Source: Achromobacter xylosoxidans (GTDB taxonomy: Bacteria > Pseudomonadota > Gammaproteobacteria > Burkholderiales > Burkholderiaceae_B). From it: 64,000 nucleotides of DNA. The notes below the pieces were generated by a model, which was not told the origin of the DNA, searched no databases, and saw only the letters and a program-made list of their open reading frames with translations. The position numbers were made by a program, and so were the translations under genes. The DNA lies in assembly GCF_014490035.1 (NCBI RefSeq), contig NZ_CP061008.1, positions 4,836,001 to 4,900,000 on the forward strand. The letters run 5' to 3'. Shown piece after piece: positions 29,564 to 38,445 of this stretch (positions within the stretch are counted from its first letter, which is position 1; each line of letters begins with the position of its first letter).

Positions 29564-30352
29564 TCAGCCTATGTCGCCGCCCGCCACGTACATGATCTGC
29601 CCGGTAATGTAGGACGCCTCGGGCGCGGCCATGAAGCAGATCGCCGCGGCGACTTCCTCGGCCTGCCCCAGCCGGTCCTGCGGCGTGTCATGCAGGCAGG
29701 ACGCATACATCTCGCCCACCCAGGCGGTCTCCTGCTCGGACGGCGTCTCCTGGTTGCGCGGGATCGCCCGCACGCCATTGTCCAGCGCACCCGGCGACAC
29801 GCAATTGACGCGCACGCCGGACTTCGCCAGCTCCAGGGCCATGCAGACGGTGGCGGCGTGCACGCCGCCCTTGGAGGCCGAATACGGCACCCGGTAGATG
29901 CCGCGCGTCGCGTTGGAACCCACGTTGACGATGGCGCCCGCGCCCTGCGCCCGCATCACCGGTATGACTTCGCGGCAGGACCACAGCGTCGGCCACAGCG
30001 AGCGGTTGACCTCGCGCTGCATCTGCTCGGGCGTGTATTCCCAGAACGGCCGAGTCCAGATCGTGCCGCCCACGTTGTGCACCGACACGTCGATGCGGCC
30101 GTTGATTTCCAGCGCCGCGCGCACCATGGACTGCGCGCCCGCATGGGTTTCCAGATCGGCCTGGGCAAAGCTGGCGCGTCCGCCCGCGGCCCGGATTTCC
30201 TCGGCCACGGCGGCGCCCTGCTCCTCCGCCCGGTCCACCACGACGACGTGCGCGCCCTCGGCCGCCAGGCGCCGCGCCGTTGCCCGGCCCACGCCCTGCG
30301 CGGCGCCGGTCACCAGGGCCACCTGGCCCTCGAAACGTAGATGTGTGCTCAT
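29564..30352 (-). CDS. benD: Benzoate cis-diol dehydrogenase-like SDR
   Basis: A 262-residue short-chain dehydrogenase. The cofactor motif is TGAAQGVGR, NVGG replaces NNAG, and the catalytic YSASK lies in RVPYSASKGGVHA. Segments such as VGGTIWTRPFWEYT, NVGSNATRG and the end ASYITGQIMYVAGGDIG match BenD/XylL, which turn the benzoate cis-diol into catechol. It is the last gene of a catB-catA-transporter-benD unit, so its product, catechol, would go straight to CatA. The dioxygenase genes benABC that make the diol are not here. ATG 30352 is chosen; the upstream extension overlaps the transporter gene. Confidence 0.82.
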   Translation of the reverse strand: MSTHLRFEGQVALVTGAAQGVGRATARRLAAEGAHVVVVDRAEEQGAAVAEEIRAAGGRASFAQADLETHAGAQSMVRAALEINGRIDVSVHNVGGTIWTRPFWEYTPEQMQREVNRSLWPTLWSCREVIPVMRAQGAGAIVNVGSNATRGIYRVPYSASKGGVHAATVCMALELAKSGVRVNCVSPGALDNGVRAIPRNQETPSEQETAWVGEMYASCLHDTPQDRLGQAEEVAAAICFMAAPEASYITGQIMYVAGGDIG

Positions 30353-30374
30353 GCTTGTATCGCCCTTTGCAGTA

Positions 30375-31721
30375 TCAATGCGCCGCCGAAAGCGCGCCGT
30401 CCGGCCGCGCATGCTTGAGCTTGAGGCTCAGCACCGCCAAAGCCGCGACCGCCAGGGGTATGGCCAGCGCGATGAAGAATCCCGACGGTCCGCCCCAGGC
30501 CAGGAAACTGCCGCCGATTGCCGAACCCGCGATCGCGCCCGCGCGGCCCATGCCGATGGCCCAGCCGGTGGCGGTGGCGCGCAAGGCGGTCGGATAAGCG
30601 CCCACGACCAGGTAGTTCAGCGCGATCTGCTGTCCGCCGATGCCGAAGCCGGCCGCGCCGACCAGGATGAAGACCAGCGTCCAGTTGTCGCCGGCCTGGC
30701 TCAGGCCGACGGCCACCGCGATGCCCAGCGCGAACATGCCGCCCAGAAGCCGCCGGGTGTTGACGCGCGGCAGCGCGAAGGACAGCGGAATCGCGCAGAT
30801 GATGAAGACGGCATTGACGATGACGGTGCCCATGGGCGCCTGCTCGGCGGGCAGGCCCGCGGCCTTCAGCACCGTGGGCAGCCACGACAGCAGCATGAAC
30901 CACGCCACCCAATTCAGCAGGTACACCGCCCAGATCGCCACCGTCTTGGCGCCGTGGCCGTCCGAGAACAGCGCGCCCACGCCGGCCCGCGCGACGGATT
31001 CCTCCGGCACGGTGAACTGCGTATCCGCGCCCAGCTTGCGGCTCGATATCGCCGACAGGACGCGCGCGATATAGCGCTGGCTTTCCGGATCGCGGCGCGT
31101 GGCCTTGAAGTACAGCGACTCGGGCAGCATCACGAAGGCCACGGCCAGCAGGACCAGCGGCGCCAGGCCGCCAACGATGAAGATGCCTTCCCAACCGATC
31201 ACGGGCAGCATGCGGGCGGCCAGCAGGCCGCCCAGCATGGCGCCCGCAGGCAGGCCCAGCAGCACGCCGGTCATGATGGCGCCGCGCAAACGGGCCGGAC
31301 CGTACTCGGCGGCCAGCGCCAGCAGCACCGGCGTGCAGCCGCCCATGCCCAGTCCGGCAATGAAGCGCAGCACCAGAATGTGGGTGGTGTCGGTGGCCCA
31401 GGCCGTGGCCAGCGTGGACAGGCCGAACAGGGCCAGGCCCAGCATGATGGCCGGACGGCGGCCGATGCGGTCGCCGATCAGGCCCAGGGTCATCGCACCG
31501 ACCGTCATGCCGACGATGCCGGCGGTCAGAATGGGCGCCAGGGCGCCCGCCTTCAAATCAAAAGCGGCCAGGATCGCGGGTCCGGTAAAGGCGATCGCCT
31601 GTGTATCGAAGCCGTCGAAAAGCGCGATCAGAAAGCACAGGATCAGCACGCGCCATTGAAAGGCGCCCAGCCGTTCCTGGTCGATCAGCGTGGGGATCGA
31701 CCAACTGGAAGTCGCGGTCAT
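30375..31721 (-). CDS. Aromatic acid:H+ symporter (AAHS, MFS)
   Basis: A 448-residue major facilitator of the aromatic acid/H+ symporter family (PcaK/BenK/MucK type). The first helix RVLILCFLIALFDGFDTQAIAFTGPAI contains DGFD, essential in PcaK; the loop after helix 2 reads GLIGDRIGRRPAIM. Twelve helices are predicted. Start ATG 31721 has GGAG nine bases upstream. It is located between catA and the benD-like gene in one operon, so benzoate or cis,cis-muconate are the likely substrates (inference). Confidence 0.88.
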   Translation of the reverse strand: MTATSSWSIPTLIDQERLGAFQWRVLILCFLIALFDGFDTQAIAFTGPAILAAFDLKAGALAPILTAGIVGMTVGAMTLGLIGDRIGRRPAIMLGLALFGLSTLATAWATDTTHILVLRFIAGLGMGGCTPVLLALAAEYGPARLRGAIMTGVLLGLPAGAMLGGLLAARMLPVIGWEGIFIVGGLAPLVLLAVAFVMLPESLYFKATRRDPESQRYIARVLSAISSRKLGADTQFTVPEESVARAGVGALFSDGHGAKTVAIWAVYLLNWVAWFMLLSWLPTVLKAAGLPAEQAPMGTVIVNAVFIICAIPLSFALPRVNTRRLLGGMFALGIAVAVGLSQAGDNWTLVFILVGAAGFGIGGQQIALNYLVVGAYPTALRATATGWAIGMGRAGAIAGSAIGGSFLAWGGPSGFFIALAIPLAVAALAVLSLKLKHARPDGALSAAH

Positions 31722-31830
31722 GATGGTTGTCTCCATGGCGCGGCCGAACCCGGCCTCGCGCCTGCGGGTTGTTCTAGGTGGTTTGGGGAAAAAATGGCGG
31801 CGCCGCTTGCGGGCGCCGCCCAGGCATCGG

Positions 31831-32745
31831 TCAGGCGGTGGCGCGGTCCATGCGGGCTTGCGGACGGGCCTCGTCGGCGTCCAGCGCCGGCTGCACCACA
31901 AAGTCGAAACAGACGCGTGTGAACGGCGCGTTCACGCCCAGGCTCTCATAGCCGGCGGCCGGCGTATTGGGCTGCAGTTCGACCACCAGGCCGTCGCGCG
32001 TGGCGAAGGCGAAGTCATCGTCCAGGAAGGTGTCGCCCGGAATGTTGACCTGCGTGGTCAAGGTGCGCTGGCCTTCGGCGGCGACCAGGAAGTGGATGTG
32101 GGCCGGCCGGTTGCCATGGCGGCCCAGCGCCACGAACAGTTCGGACGTGGCGCTGTTCGGCGGAATCGCGTAGCCCGGCGGAATGAAGCTGCGGAAGCGG
32201 TAGCGGCCTTGCGCGTCGGTCTTGATCTTGCGGCGCAGGTGGTAGTCCGCCTGATCGGGATCGAAGTGCGAATAGCGCCCCAGCTCGTTGGCATGCCAGA
32301 CGTCCACCAGCGCGCCGGCGACGGGATTGCCATCCACGTCGCGCACCTGCCCTTCCATCACCAGCACCGTGCCGGCTGCGGGATCTTCGTCCAGACGGGC
32401 CTCGCCGTCGGACAAGGGCGCGCCCGCGATGTAGAGCGGCCCCTCGATCGCGCGCGGCGTGCCGGCGGCGCGGCCGGCGGCCTCGTCGGCTTCTTCCTCG
32501 CGGATGTCGATCAGGCGGTCAAAGCCCAGGCCGGCCGTGATCAATCCCAGCTGGCCGCTGGCGCCCAGGCGCGCCAGCCAGTCCACGCCCGCCCAGAATT
32601 CGTCGGGCTTGATGTCGAGATCGTCGATCGCGCGGAACAGGTCCGACACGATGCGCTGCGTGATCTGCCGGACGCGGTCGTTGCCCGGATTGACCTGGGA
32701 GCTGTTGACCAGGTCCAGTAGTTGTTGCTGGGTATATTCAGCCAT
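31831..32745 (-). CDS. catA: Catechol 1,2-dioxygenase
   Basis: A 304-residue intradiol dioxygenase that opens catechol to cis,cis-muconate with a non-heme Fe(III). The four ligands are visible: Y158 (GRYSHFD), Y192 (IPPGY), H216 and H218 (RPAHIHFL). The N-terminal 100 residues form the helical dimer domain, ending in TPRAIEGPLYIAGAP, typical of catechol rather than protocatechuate enzymes. It is directly downstream of catB (42 bases) and upstream of the AAHS transporter. The acidic C-terminal tail (ALDADEARPQARMDRATA) is a small extension. Confidence 0.95.
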   Translation of the reverse strand: MAEYTQQQLLDLVNSSQVNPGNDRVRQITQRIVSDLFRAIDDLDIKPDEFWAGVDWLARLGASGQLGLITAGLGFDRLIDIREEEADEAAGRAAGTPRAIEGPLYIAGAPLSDGEARLDEDPAAGTVLVMEGQVRDVDGNPVAGALVDVWHANELGRYSHFDPDQADYHLRRKIKTDAQGRYRFRSFIPPGYAIPPNSATSELFVALGRHGNRPAHIHFLVAAEGQRTLTTQVNIPGDTFLDDDFAFATRDGLVVELQPNTPAAGYESLGVNAPFTRVCFDFVVQPALDADEARPQARMDRATA

Positions 32746-32787
32746 GATGCGTCTCCTGCTTTTTGGAATGATCGGAAAAGTGGTGGG

Positions 32788-34014
32788 TCAGGTCGCGGCG
32801 GTCTCGCCGCGGCGGCCGAAGTCGACCGTGGCGGGCGTCAGGCCAGCCCTTGCGCGGTCAAAGCGTTCCAGCCGTTTTTCGTCGACGACGACGCCAAAGC
32901 CGGGGCCGTCGGGAAGATGGAGTTCGAAGTCGCGCACGGCCATGGGCTCCTCGACGATGTCGTCGACCAGCAACTGCGGGCCGAACAGTTCGCAACCGTG
33001 GTGCTGGTCGGAAAGCGTGGCGAACACGTGCGCCGACGCCGCGCTTCCCAGCGAGGTTTCCAGCATGGTGCCGCCGTACCAGCCGATGCCGGCGGCTTGC
33101 GCCACGGCCGCGACCTCGCGCGTGCGCAGCAGCCCGCCATGCTTGGCGACCTTCAGGGAAAACACATGGCAGGCGCGCTGCGAGGCCAGCATGTAGGCGT
33201 CCTGCGCGGAGCACACGGTTTCGTCCGCCATGATCAGCGCGGCCGAACCCAGCGACTGCGTCGCTTCGCGCAAGGCCTGCACGTCCCACTTCGCCACGGG
33301 CTGTTCGATCAGGGTCACGCCGGCCTCCACCAGCTGCGGCAGATAGCGGCGCGCCGTGTTGCCGTCCCAGGCCTGGTTGACGTCCACCGTCATGTCGGCG
33401 CGGCCGTCCAGGCCGCGCGCGATGCGGGTCACGTGCGCCACGTCATCCGCCGGACTGCGCGCGCCGATCTTGAGCTTGAACAGGCGATGGCGGCGCGCCT
33501 GCATCATCTGCTCGGCCTCCTCCAGATCGCGCTGCGAATCGCCGCTGGCAAGCGTCCAGGCCAGCGGCAGGCGTTCGATGCGCTTGCCGCCCAGCAACTG
33601 CCAGGCCGGCACGCCCAGGCTGCGCGCCACCGCATCGATCAGCGCCATTTCCACCGCGCTCTTGGCAAACGCATTGCCCTTGCAGACGGCATCGAAGCGA
33701 TTGATGTGTTCGGCGAACCTGCGCGCATCGGCGCCTGTCACAGCGGGAGCCAGGTAATTCTGGATCGCATGCAGGATGGTTTCCGGCGACTCCTCGTTCC
33801 AGGACGGTCCGCCTATCGTGGCCGCCTCGCCAAACCCGCAGGCACCGTTGGCCAGCCACAGCTGCACGATGACCGGGCTTTGCCGGTTGATGGCGCCGAA
33901 CGAGAACTTGTGCGGCCGGATCGTCGGGATGTCGACGATTCTTGCGTGGATGCGCTCGATGCGCCAGGTGGCGTCGTCTGCCGTGATCGGAGCCGGGGTC
34001 GAAACGGATGTCAT
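32788..34014 (-). CDS. catB: Muconate cycloisomerase
   Basis: A 408-residue enolase-superfamily enzyme converting cis,cis-muconate to muconolactone. The catalytic set is complete: K180-x-K182 (FKLKIG), metal ligands D211 (DVNQ), E237 (LIEQPV) and D264 (ADET), and K288 (SLKVAKHGG). An N-terminal extension of about 16 residues (MTSVSTPAPITADDAT) precedes the capping domain. Start ATG 34014 is preferred over the longer frame, which runs into the promoter. It is the first gene of the operon, divergent from a LysR gene. catC and catD are not nearby. Confidence 0.94.
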   Translation of the reverse strand: MTSVSTPAPITADDATWRIERIHARIVDIPTIRPHKFSFGAINRQSPVIVQLWLANGACGFGEAATIGGPSWNEESPETILHAIQNYLAPAVTGADARRFAEHINRFDAVCKGNAFAKSAVEMALIDAVARSLGVPAWQLLGGKRIERLPLAWTLASGDSQRDLEEAEQMMQARRHRLFKLKIGARSPADDVAHVTRIARGLDGRADMTVDVNQAWDGNTARRYLPQLVEAGVTLIEQPVAKWDVQALREATQSLGSAALIMADETVCSAQDAYMLASQRACHVFSLKVAKHGGLLRTREVAAVAQAAGIGWYGGTMLETSLGSAASAHVFATLSDQHHGCELFGPQLLVDDIVEEPMAVRDFELHLPDGPGFGVVVDEKRLERFDRARAGLTPATVDFGRRGETAAT

Positions 34015-34084
34015 AAAGCCTGAAGCCCTGCGTGAGTGATGCGGCAAGATTAGGGCTCGGCCGGTTTTGCATCCAATGATTTAT

Positions 34085-34127
34085 ATTGCATTTATCATTC
34101 GATATTATCGAACAATATACTTGCAAT
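34085..34127. promoter_or_regulatory. Nested palindromes in the catB/LysR promoter
   Basis: The centre TTCGAT-ATT-ATCGAA (34098-34112) is a perfect inverted repeat. It is flanked by ATTGCA (34085-34090) and TGCAAT (34122-34127), also inverted. The region is strongly AT-rich and lies where a CatR-type protein would bind. Confidence 0.55.
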
Positions 34128-34167
34128 CATCGGCCGCCAAGACCGGCTGGTCGCCAGGAGTCTCTCG

Positions 34168-35079
34168 ATGGAACTGCGCCAGTTGCGCTACTTTCTCAGC
34201 GTCGCCGACACCGAGCACCTGACCCGCTCGGCCGACGCCCTGCACGTCACGCAATCCACCCTGTCGCACGGCCTGCGGCAACTGGAAGAAGAACTCGGCA
34301 TGCCCTTGTTCGACCGCATCGGCCGGGGGCTGCGCCTGTCGCAGGCGGGCCGGGTGCTGCGCGACCACGCCAGCCGGGCGCTACAGGAAATCGAAGCCGG
34401 CAAGATGGCCCTGGCGGATCTGGCCGGCCTGCAGGCGGGGTCCCTGACCATAGGCGTCATTCCCACCTTCCTGACCCATTTCGTGCCGGACGCGGTGGCC
34501 GGATTCAGCCTGGCCTTTCCCAAGGTCCAGATTCAGGTGCGCGATCTGCGGGCAGGCCCCATCGAAGACCTGCTGGTCAGCGGCCAGTTGGACCTGGGCA
34601 TTTCCTTCCATCCGGCGCTGCGTGAAGAAATCGAGGCGCAACCCCTGTTCGACGAGCGCCTGCAGGTGGTGGTCGGCAAGAACCACCCGCTGGCCTCGCG
34701 GCGCAGCCTGCGCATGCGCGATCTCGCGGGCGTGCCGCTGGCGCTGCTGCCGCGCAGCTTCGCCACGCGCCGCATGATAGACGCGGCCTGCGCCCAGGCG
34801 GGCCTGATGCCCGACGTGCGGGTGGAAATGGAGTCGGTGGACGCCCTGATCCACCTGTGCCGGCAAGGTGAGCTGGCCACCATCGCCGCCGAACATGCGG
34901 CGGGCGCGGCCGGATCGGGGCTCAAGAGCATCGCGCTCACCGACCCGACCACCATCCGCCGCGCAGCCATCCTGTGGCGCAAGGAAGCCTCGCGCAGCCG
35001 CGCCGCGCAAGAGTTCGCCGCCCGGCTGCTGGATGCGGTACAGCGCCTGCCCGGCGCGGCGGCCGCTTCCAGCCACTGA
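34168..35079 (+). CDS. LysR-family regulator of the cat operon
   Basis: A 303-residue LysR protein. It begins MELRQLRYFLSVADTEHLTRSADALHVTQSTLSHGLRQLEEELG, a CynR/CatR-like helix-turn-helix; the effector domain starts SLTIGVIPTFLTHFVPDAVAGF. ATG 34168 follows AGGAGTCTCTCG. It diverges from catB with the palindromic region between, so it most likely activates catB-catA-transporter-benD in response to muconate or benzoate, as CatR and BenM do. I do not assign catR because the effector domain looks closer to CynR-like proteins. Confidence 0.88.
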   Translation: MELRQLRYFLSVADTEHLTRSADALHVTQSTLSHGLRQLEEELGMPLFDRIGRGLRLSQAGRVLRDHASRALQEIEAGKMALADLAGLQAGSLTIGVIPTFLTHFVPDAVAGFSLAFPKVQIQVRDLRAGPIEDLLVSGQLDLGISFHPALREEIEAQPLFDERLQVVVGKNHPLASRRSLRMRDLAGVPLALLPRSFATRRMIDAACAQAGLMPDVRVEMESVDALIHLCRQGELATIAAEHAAGAAGSGLKSIALTDPTTIRRAAILWRKEASRSRAAQEFAARLLDAVQRLPGAAAASSH

Positions 35080-35083
35080 GGTT

Positions 35084-35251
35084 CTAGCTCTGCAAATCTC
35101 GGTGGGCGTTCCCGTCCCAGATGGTGCGCAGCACCGCGCCCACGGCATCGTTGCTGTTCCTCGCGGCCATAAGGTCCCTCAGCCGTTCCATCAGGGCGGG
35201 CTGTTCAGGCATGTTGGCGGAAGGCAGGCCGGGCGCGCGCAGGCGGGCCAT
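35084..35251 (-). CDS. Possible small hypothetical protein
   Basis: A 55-codon frame (MARLRAPGLPSANMPEQPALMERLRDLMAA and onward) ending in TAG five bases from the convergent LysR stop. The middle is a plausible amphipathic helix (ALMERLRDLMAARNSN). No family is recognised, the ribosome site is weak (GGGGG five bases before), and the frame is open further upstream, so it may be the tail of a decayed longer gene. The rest of this 330-base gap holds only the typA terminator. Confidence 0.25.
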   Translation of the reverse strand: MARLRAPGLPSANMPEQPALMERLRDLMAARNSNDAVGAVLRTIWDGNAHRDLQS

Positions 35252-35342
35252 GCCGGCCCCCAATGCGGATTCATTCAGGCAGGCCAGCCACGCCCGAAGC
35301 GACGTGTGCGACCGAGTAAGGAACAGCGCGGCGCGTCGCCGG

Positions 35343-35376
35343 GAAAAAAAAACGCAGCCCACGGGCTGCGTTTTTC
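35343..35376 (-). terminator. Terminator after typA
   Basis: On the minus strand, AACGCAGCCC, two-base loop GT, GGGCTGCGTT, then a run of T. A further GCGCGCAGC/GCTGCGCG hairpin lies between it and the typA stop. A's on the other side make it usable in both directions. Confidence 0.88.
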
Positions 35377-35409
35377 TGATGTCACGCGCAGCAAGGCTGC
35401 GCGCAATTA

Positions 35410-37233
35410 TCAGACGGCGGATTCGCGCGCGGCGCGCTTGCGCTCGTTTTCCAGCAGGAAACGCTTGCGCAGGCGGATCGACTTGGGCGTGATTTCGACG
35501 AGTTCGTCGTCGTCGATGAATTCCACGGCGTACTCCAGCGACATCTGGATCGGCGGAACCAGGCGCACGGCTTCGTCGGTGCCCGAAGCGCGCACGTTGG
35601 TCAGCTGCTTGCCCTTGATGGGGTTCACGACCAGGTCGTTGTCGCGGCTGTGGATGCCGATGATCATGCCTTCGTACAGCGCATCGCCCGGGCTCACGAA
35701 CATGCGGCCGCGATCCTGCAGCTTCCACAGGGCGTAGGCCACGGCGTCGCCGTGATCCTGGCTGATCAGCACGCCGTTGCGGCGCTCGCCGATCGAGCCT
35801 TCCTTGATGGGCGCGTATTCATGGAAGATGTGGCTCATCAAGCCGGTGCCGCGCGTCAGCGTCAGGAACTCGTTCTGGAAGCCGATCAGGCCGCGGGCCG
35901 GGATCAGGTACTCCAGGCGGGTACGGCCGCGGCCGTCCGGCTGCATGTCCTGCAGGTCGCCCTTGCGGCGGCCCAGCTCTTCCATCACGCCGCCCTGATG
36001 GGCGTCTTCGACGTCGACGGTCAGCGATTCGAACGGCTCGCACTTCACGCCGTCGATATCCTTGAACACCACGCGCGGACGCGACACGGCCAGCTCGTAG
36101 CCTTCGCGGCGCATCGTTTCCAGCAGAATGGTCAGGTGCAGTTCACCGCGGCCCGACACTTCGAACACCGTGTCGTCGCCCGTGTCGCGCACGCGCAGCG
36201 CCACGTTGGACTTCAGTTCGCGGTCCAGGCGGTCGCGCAGCTGACGGCTGGTCACGAACTTGCCTTCGCGGCCGGCCAACGGCGAGGTGTTCACCATGAA
36301 GTTCATGGTCAGGGTGGGCTCGTCGATGCGCAGCATCGGGAACACGTCCTGGTTGGCGGTGTCGGTCACCGTGCAGCCGATGCCCAGTTCTTCGATGCCG
36401 TTGATCAGCACGATGTCGCCGGCTTCGGCTTCGTCCACGACGATGCGCTCCAGGCCGTGGAACTTCAGCACCTGGTTGATGCGACCGCGGCCGCCCTGGC
36501 CTTCGGGACCGAACTTGTAAGCCACTTCCATGCCGGGACGCATGCGGCCGCGGTTGATGCGGCCCACGCCGATCTTGCCGACGTAGCTGTTGTAGTCCAG
36601 CGAGATGATCTGCATCTGCAGCGGACCGTTGGGATCGTCGTCGCGCTGCGGCACGTGTTCGAGGATGGCTTCGAACAGCGGACGCATGTTGCCTTCGCGC
36701 ACGTCAGGATTCAGGCCGGCGTAGCCCGACAGGCCCGAGGCGTAGATCACCGGGAAGTCCAGCTGCTCGTCGGTGGCGCCCAGCTTGTCGAACAGGTCGA
36801 AGGTGGCGTTGATGACGAAATCGGTGCGGGCGCCCGGACGGTCGACCTTGTTGACCACGACGATGGGCTTCAGGCCCAGGGCCAGCGCCTTGCGGGTCAC
36901 GAAGATGGTCTGGGGCATGGGGCCTTCAACCGCATCCACCAGCAACAGCACGCCGTCGACCATGGACAGCACGCGCTCGACTTCGCCGCCGAAGTCCGCG
37001 TGTCCCGGGGTGTCGATGATGTTGATGTGCGTGCCTTCGTATTCGACGGCACAGTTCTTGGCCAGAATCGTAATGCCGCGTTCTTTTTCCAGGTCGTTCG
37101 AGTCCATGACCCGTTCGGTCAGCGCCTGGTTTTCGCGGAAGGTGCCGGATTGGCGCAGCAGCTGGTCGACCAGGGTGGTTTTACCGTGGTCCACGTGGGC
37201 GATGATGGCGACGTTGCGCAAGGCGCGAGTCAT
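35410..37233 (-). CDS. typA: Ribosome-associated GTPase TypA/BipA
   Basis: A 607-residue translational GTPase. G1 is AHVDHGKTT (about 12-20), G3 [17 protein letters not shown]4 [11 protein letters not shown]. Domains II and III follow ([36 protein letters not shown]), then the BipA-specific C-terminal domain with [19 protein letters not shown]. It assists ribosome assembly and stress adaptation. Its ATG overlaps the TGA of truB as ATGA, so translation is coupled, and it closes the rimP-to-typA operon before the terminator. Confidence 0.97.
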   Translation of the reverse strand: MTRALRNVAIIAHVDHGKTTLVDQLLRQSGTFRENQALTERVMDSNDLEKERGITILAKNCAVEYEGTHINIIDTPGHADFGGEVERVLSMVDGVLLLVDAVEGPMPQTIFVTRKALALGLKPIVVVNKVDRPGARTDFVINATFDLFDKLGATDEQLDFPVIYASGLSGYAGLNPDVREGNMRPLFEAILEHVPQRDDDPNGPLQMQIISLDYNSYVGKIGVGRINRGRMRPGMEVAYKFGPEGQGGRGRINQVLKFHGLERIVVDEAEAGDIVLINGIEELGIGCTVTDTANQDVFPMLRIDEPTLTMNFMVNTSPLAGREGKFVTSRQLRDRLDRELKSNVALRVRDTGDDTVFEVSGRGELHLTILLETMRREGYELAVSRPRVVFKDIDGVKCEPFESLTVDVEDAHQGGVMEELGRRKGDLQDMQPDGRGRTRLEYLIPARGLIGFQNEFLTLTRGTGLMSHIFHEYAPIKEGSIGERRNGVLISQDHGDAVAYALWKLQDRGRMFVSPGDALYEGMIIGIHSRDNDLVVNPIKGKQLTNVRASGTDEAVRLVPPIQMSLEYAVEFIDDDELVEITPKSIRLRKRFLLENERKRAARESAV

Positions 37234-37982
37234 AGCGAGTCCTTTAAGGTCAGGGTGGAGGGCAGCAAGCCCTCCGGCAATTCGTTCAATGCAAGCAATG
37301 CCTGCTTGGGGTCTGGCATGGCCTGCAAGGCATCCAGCGCAACGGCGCGTTCCAGGGAAAACGGCCCGACGTGCGTGCGCCGCAGCGCCGTCAGGTGGGC
37401 GTAACAGCCCAGCACGCGCCCGATGTCCTGGGCCAGCGTCCGGATGTATGTGCCTTTACTGCATGCCACATCGATCTCTGCCTCGGTCCCGTTCAGGGAC
37501 AGCAGTTCGATGCGGTAAATCGTGATCTGGCGCGGCGGCCGTTCCAGCTCGATGCCGGCGCGCGCGTACTCGTACAAGGGCTTGCCGTCGCGCTTGAGCG
37601 CCGAATACATGGGCGGAATCTGCTCGATCGTGCCCGAGAAACGTGACAGCGCGTCGCGCAGCGCCTGCTCATCCACGGTAAAGCCCGGCTCGGCGGTGGA
37701 CACGACATTGCCGGTCAGGTCGCCAGAATCGGTTTCGGAGCCAAATTGCAGCGTAGCGCGATATGCCTTGTCGGCGTTGAGCATCGCGCCGGAAATCTTG
37801 GTTGCGCGTCCCATGCAGCACACCAGCAGGCCGGTAGCAAAGGGATCCAGCGTGCCGGTGTGGCCGGCTTTCGCCGCGTCCATGGCGCGTTTGGCGCGTT
37901 GCAGGGCGTGGTTACTCGACAAACCCACGGGTTTGTCGAGCAACAGCACACCGTCGAGCGTAAGCCCGCGTCGTTTAGCCAT
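37230..37982 (-). CDS. truB: tRNA pseudouridine-55 synthase
   Basis: A 250-residue enzyme that makes pseudouridine 55 in the T loop of tRNAs. The N-terminus [24 protein letters not shown] and the catalytic aspartate motif [14 protein letters not shown] are standard, followed by [17 protein letters not shown] and [18 protein letters not shown] 37982 (MAKRRG) is chosen; the frame continues upstream over rbfA but is not coding there. It lies 37 bases after rbfA and overlaps typA by four bases. Confidence 0.95.
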   Translation of the reverse strand: MAKRRGLTLDGVLLLDKPVGLSSNHALQRAKRAMDAAKAGHTGTLDPFATGLLVCCMGRATKISGAMLNADKAYRATLQFGSETDSGDLTGNVVSTAEPGFTVDEQALRDALSRFSGTIEQIPPMYSALKRDGKPLYEYARAGIELERPPRQITIYRIELLSLNGTEAEIDVACSKGTYIRTLAQDIGRVLGCYAHLTALRRTHVGPFSLERAVALDALQAMPDPKQALLALNELPEGLLPSTLTLKDSL

Positions 37983-38019
37983 CGTCGGAATCCGGTTTAA
38001 AGCAGTGACGACAGCCCGA

Positions 38020-38421
38020 TCAGGACTGGTCTTCAGGTTCGTCGGGCACGCCCGAGTGCGGGCCGGGCCGGTTTGCGCGGTCGATGAGGATCGACATTTC
38101 GATGCCACGGGCGATCTGCTCGTCGTGGAAGAAGCGCAAAGTGGGGACAGTGTGTATGTGCAGCAGCTTGTACAGCTGGGAATGCAGCCAACCGGCTTTT
38201 TCGTTCAGCAAGGCGGTCGCGGCTTCGGGCTCGGCGCCCAGAACCGTGAAATACACCTTGGCATGCGCGTAATCGGTCGACAGTTCCACACCAGAGAGCG
38301 TGATCAGTCCAGCGCGGGTCGTGTCGATCTCGCGCTGGATGATCCCGGCCAGATCCTTCTGGATCTGGTCGGCCAGCCGCAGATTGCGGCCGGGGATGGC
38401 TTTGGACTTGTGACGGCTCAT
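38020..38421 (-). CDS. rbfA: 30S ribosome-binding factor A
   Basis: A 133-residue KH-fold protein needed for maturation of 16S rRNA in the small subunit and for cold adaptation. The core ([18 protein letters not shown] ... [18 protein letters not shown] ... [19 protein letters not shown]) fits the family throughout, with a short acidic tail. It sits between infB (24 bases) and truB in the conserved nusA-infB-rbfA-truB order. Confidence 0.95.
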   Translation of the reverse strand: MSRHKSKAIPGRNLRLADQIQKDLAGIIQREIDTTRAGLITLSGVELSTDYAHAKVYFTVLGAEPEAATALLNEKAGWLHSQLYKLLHIHTVPTLRFFHDEQIARGIEMSILIDRANRPGPHSGVPDEPEDQS

Positions 38422-38445
38422 TGGAAAAAATGCCTCGCGGTCGCC

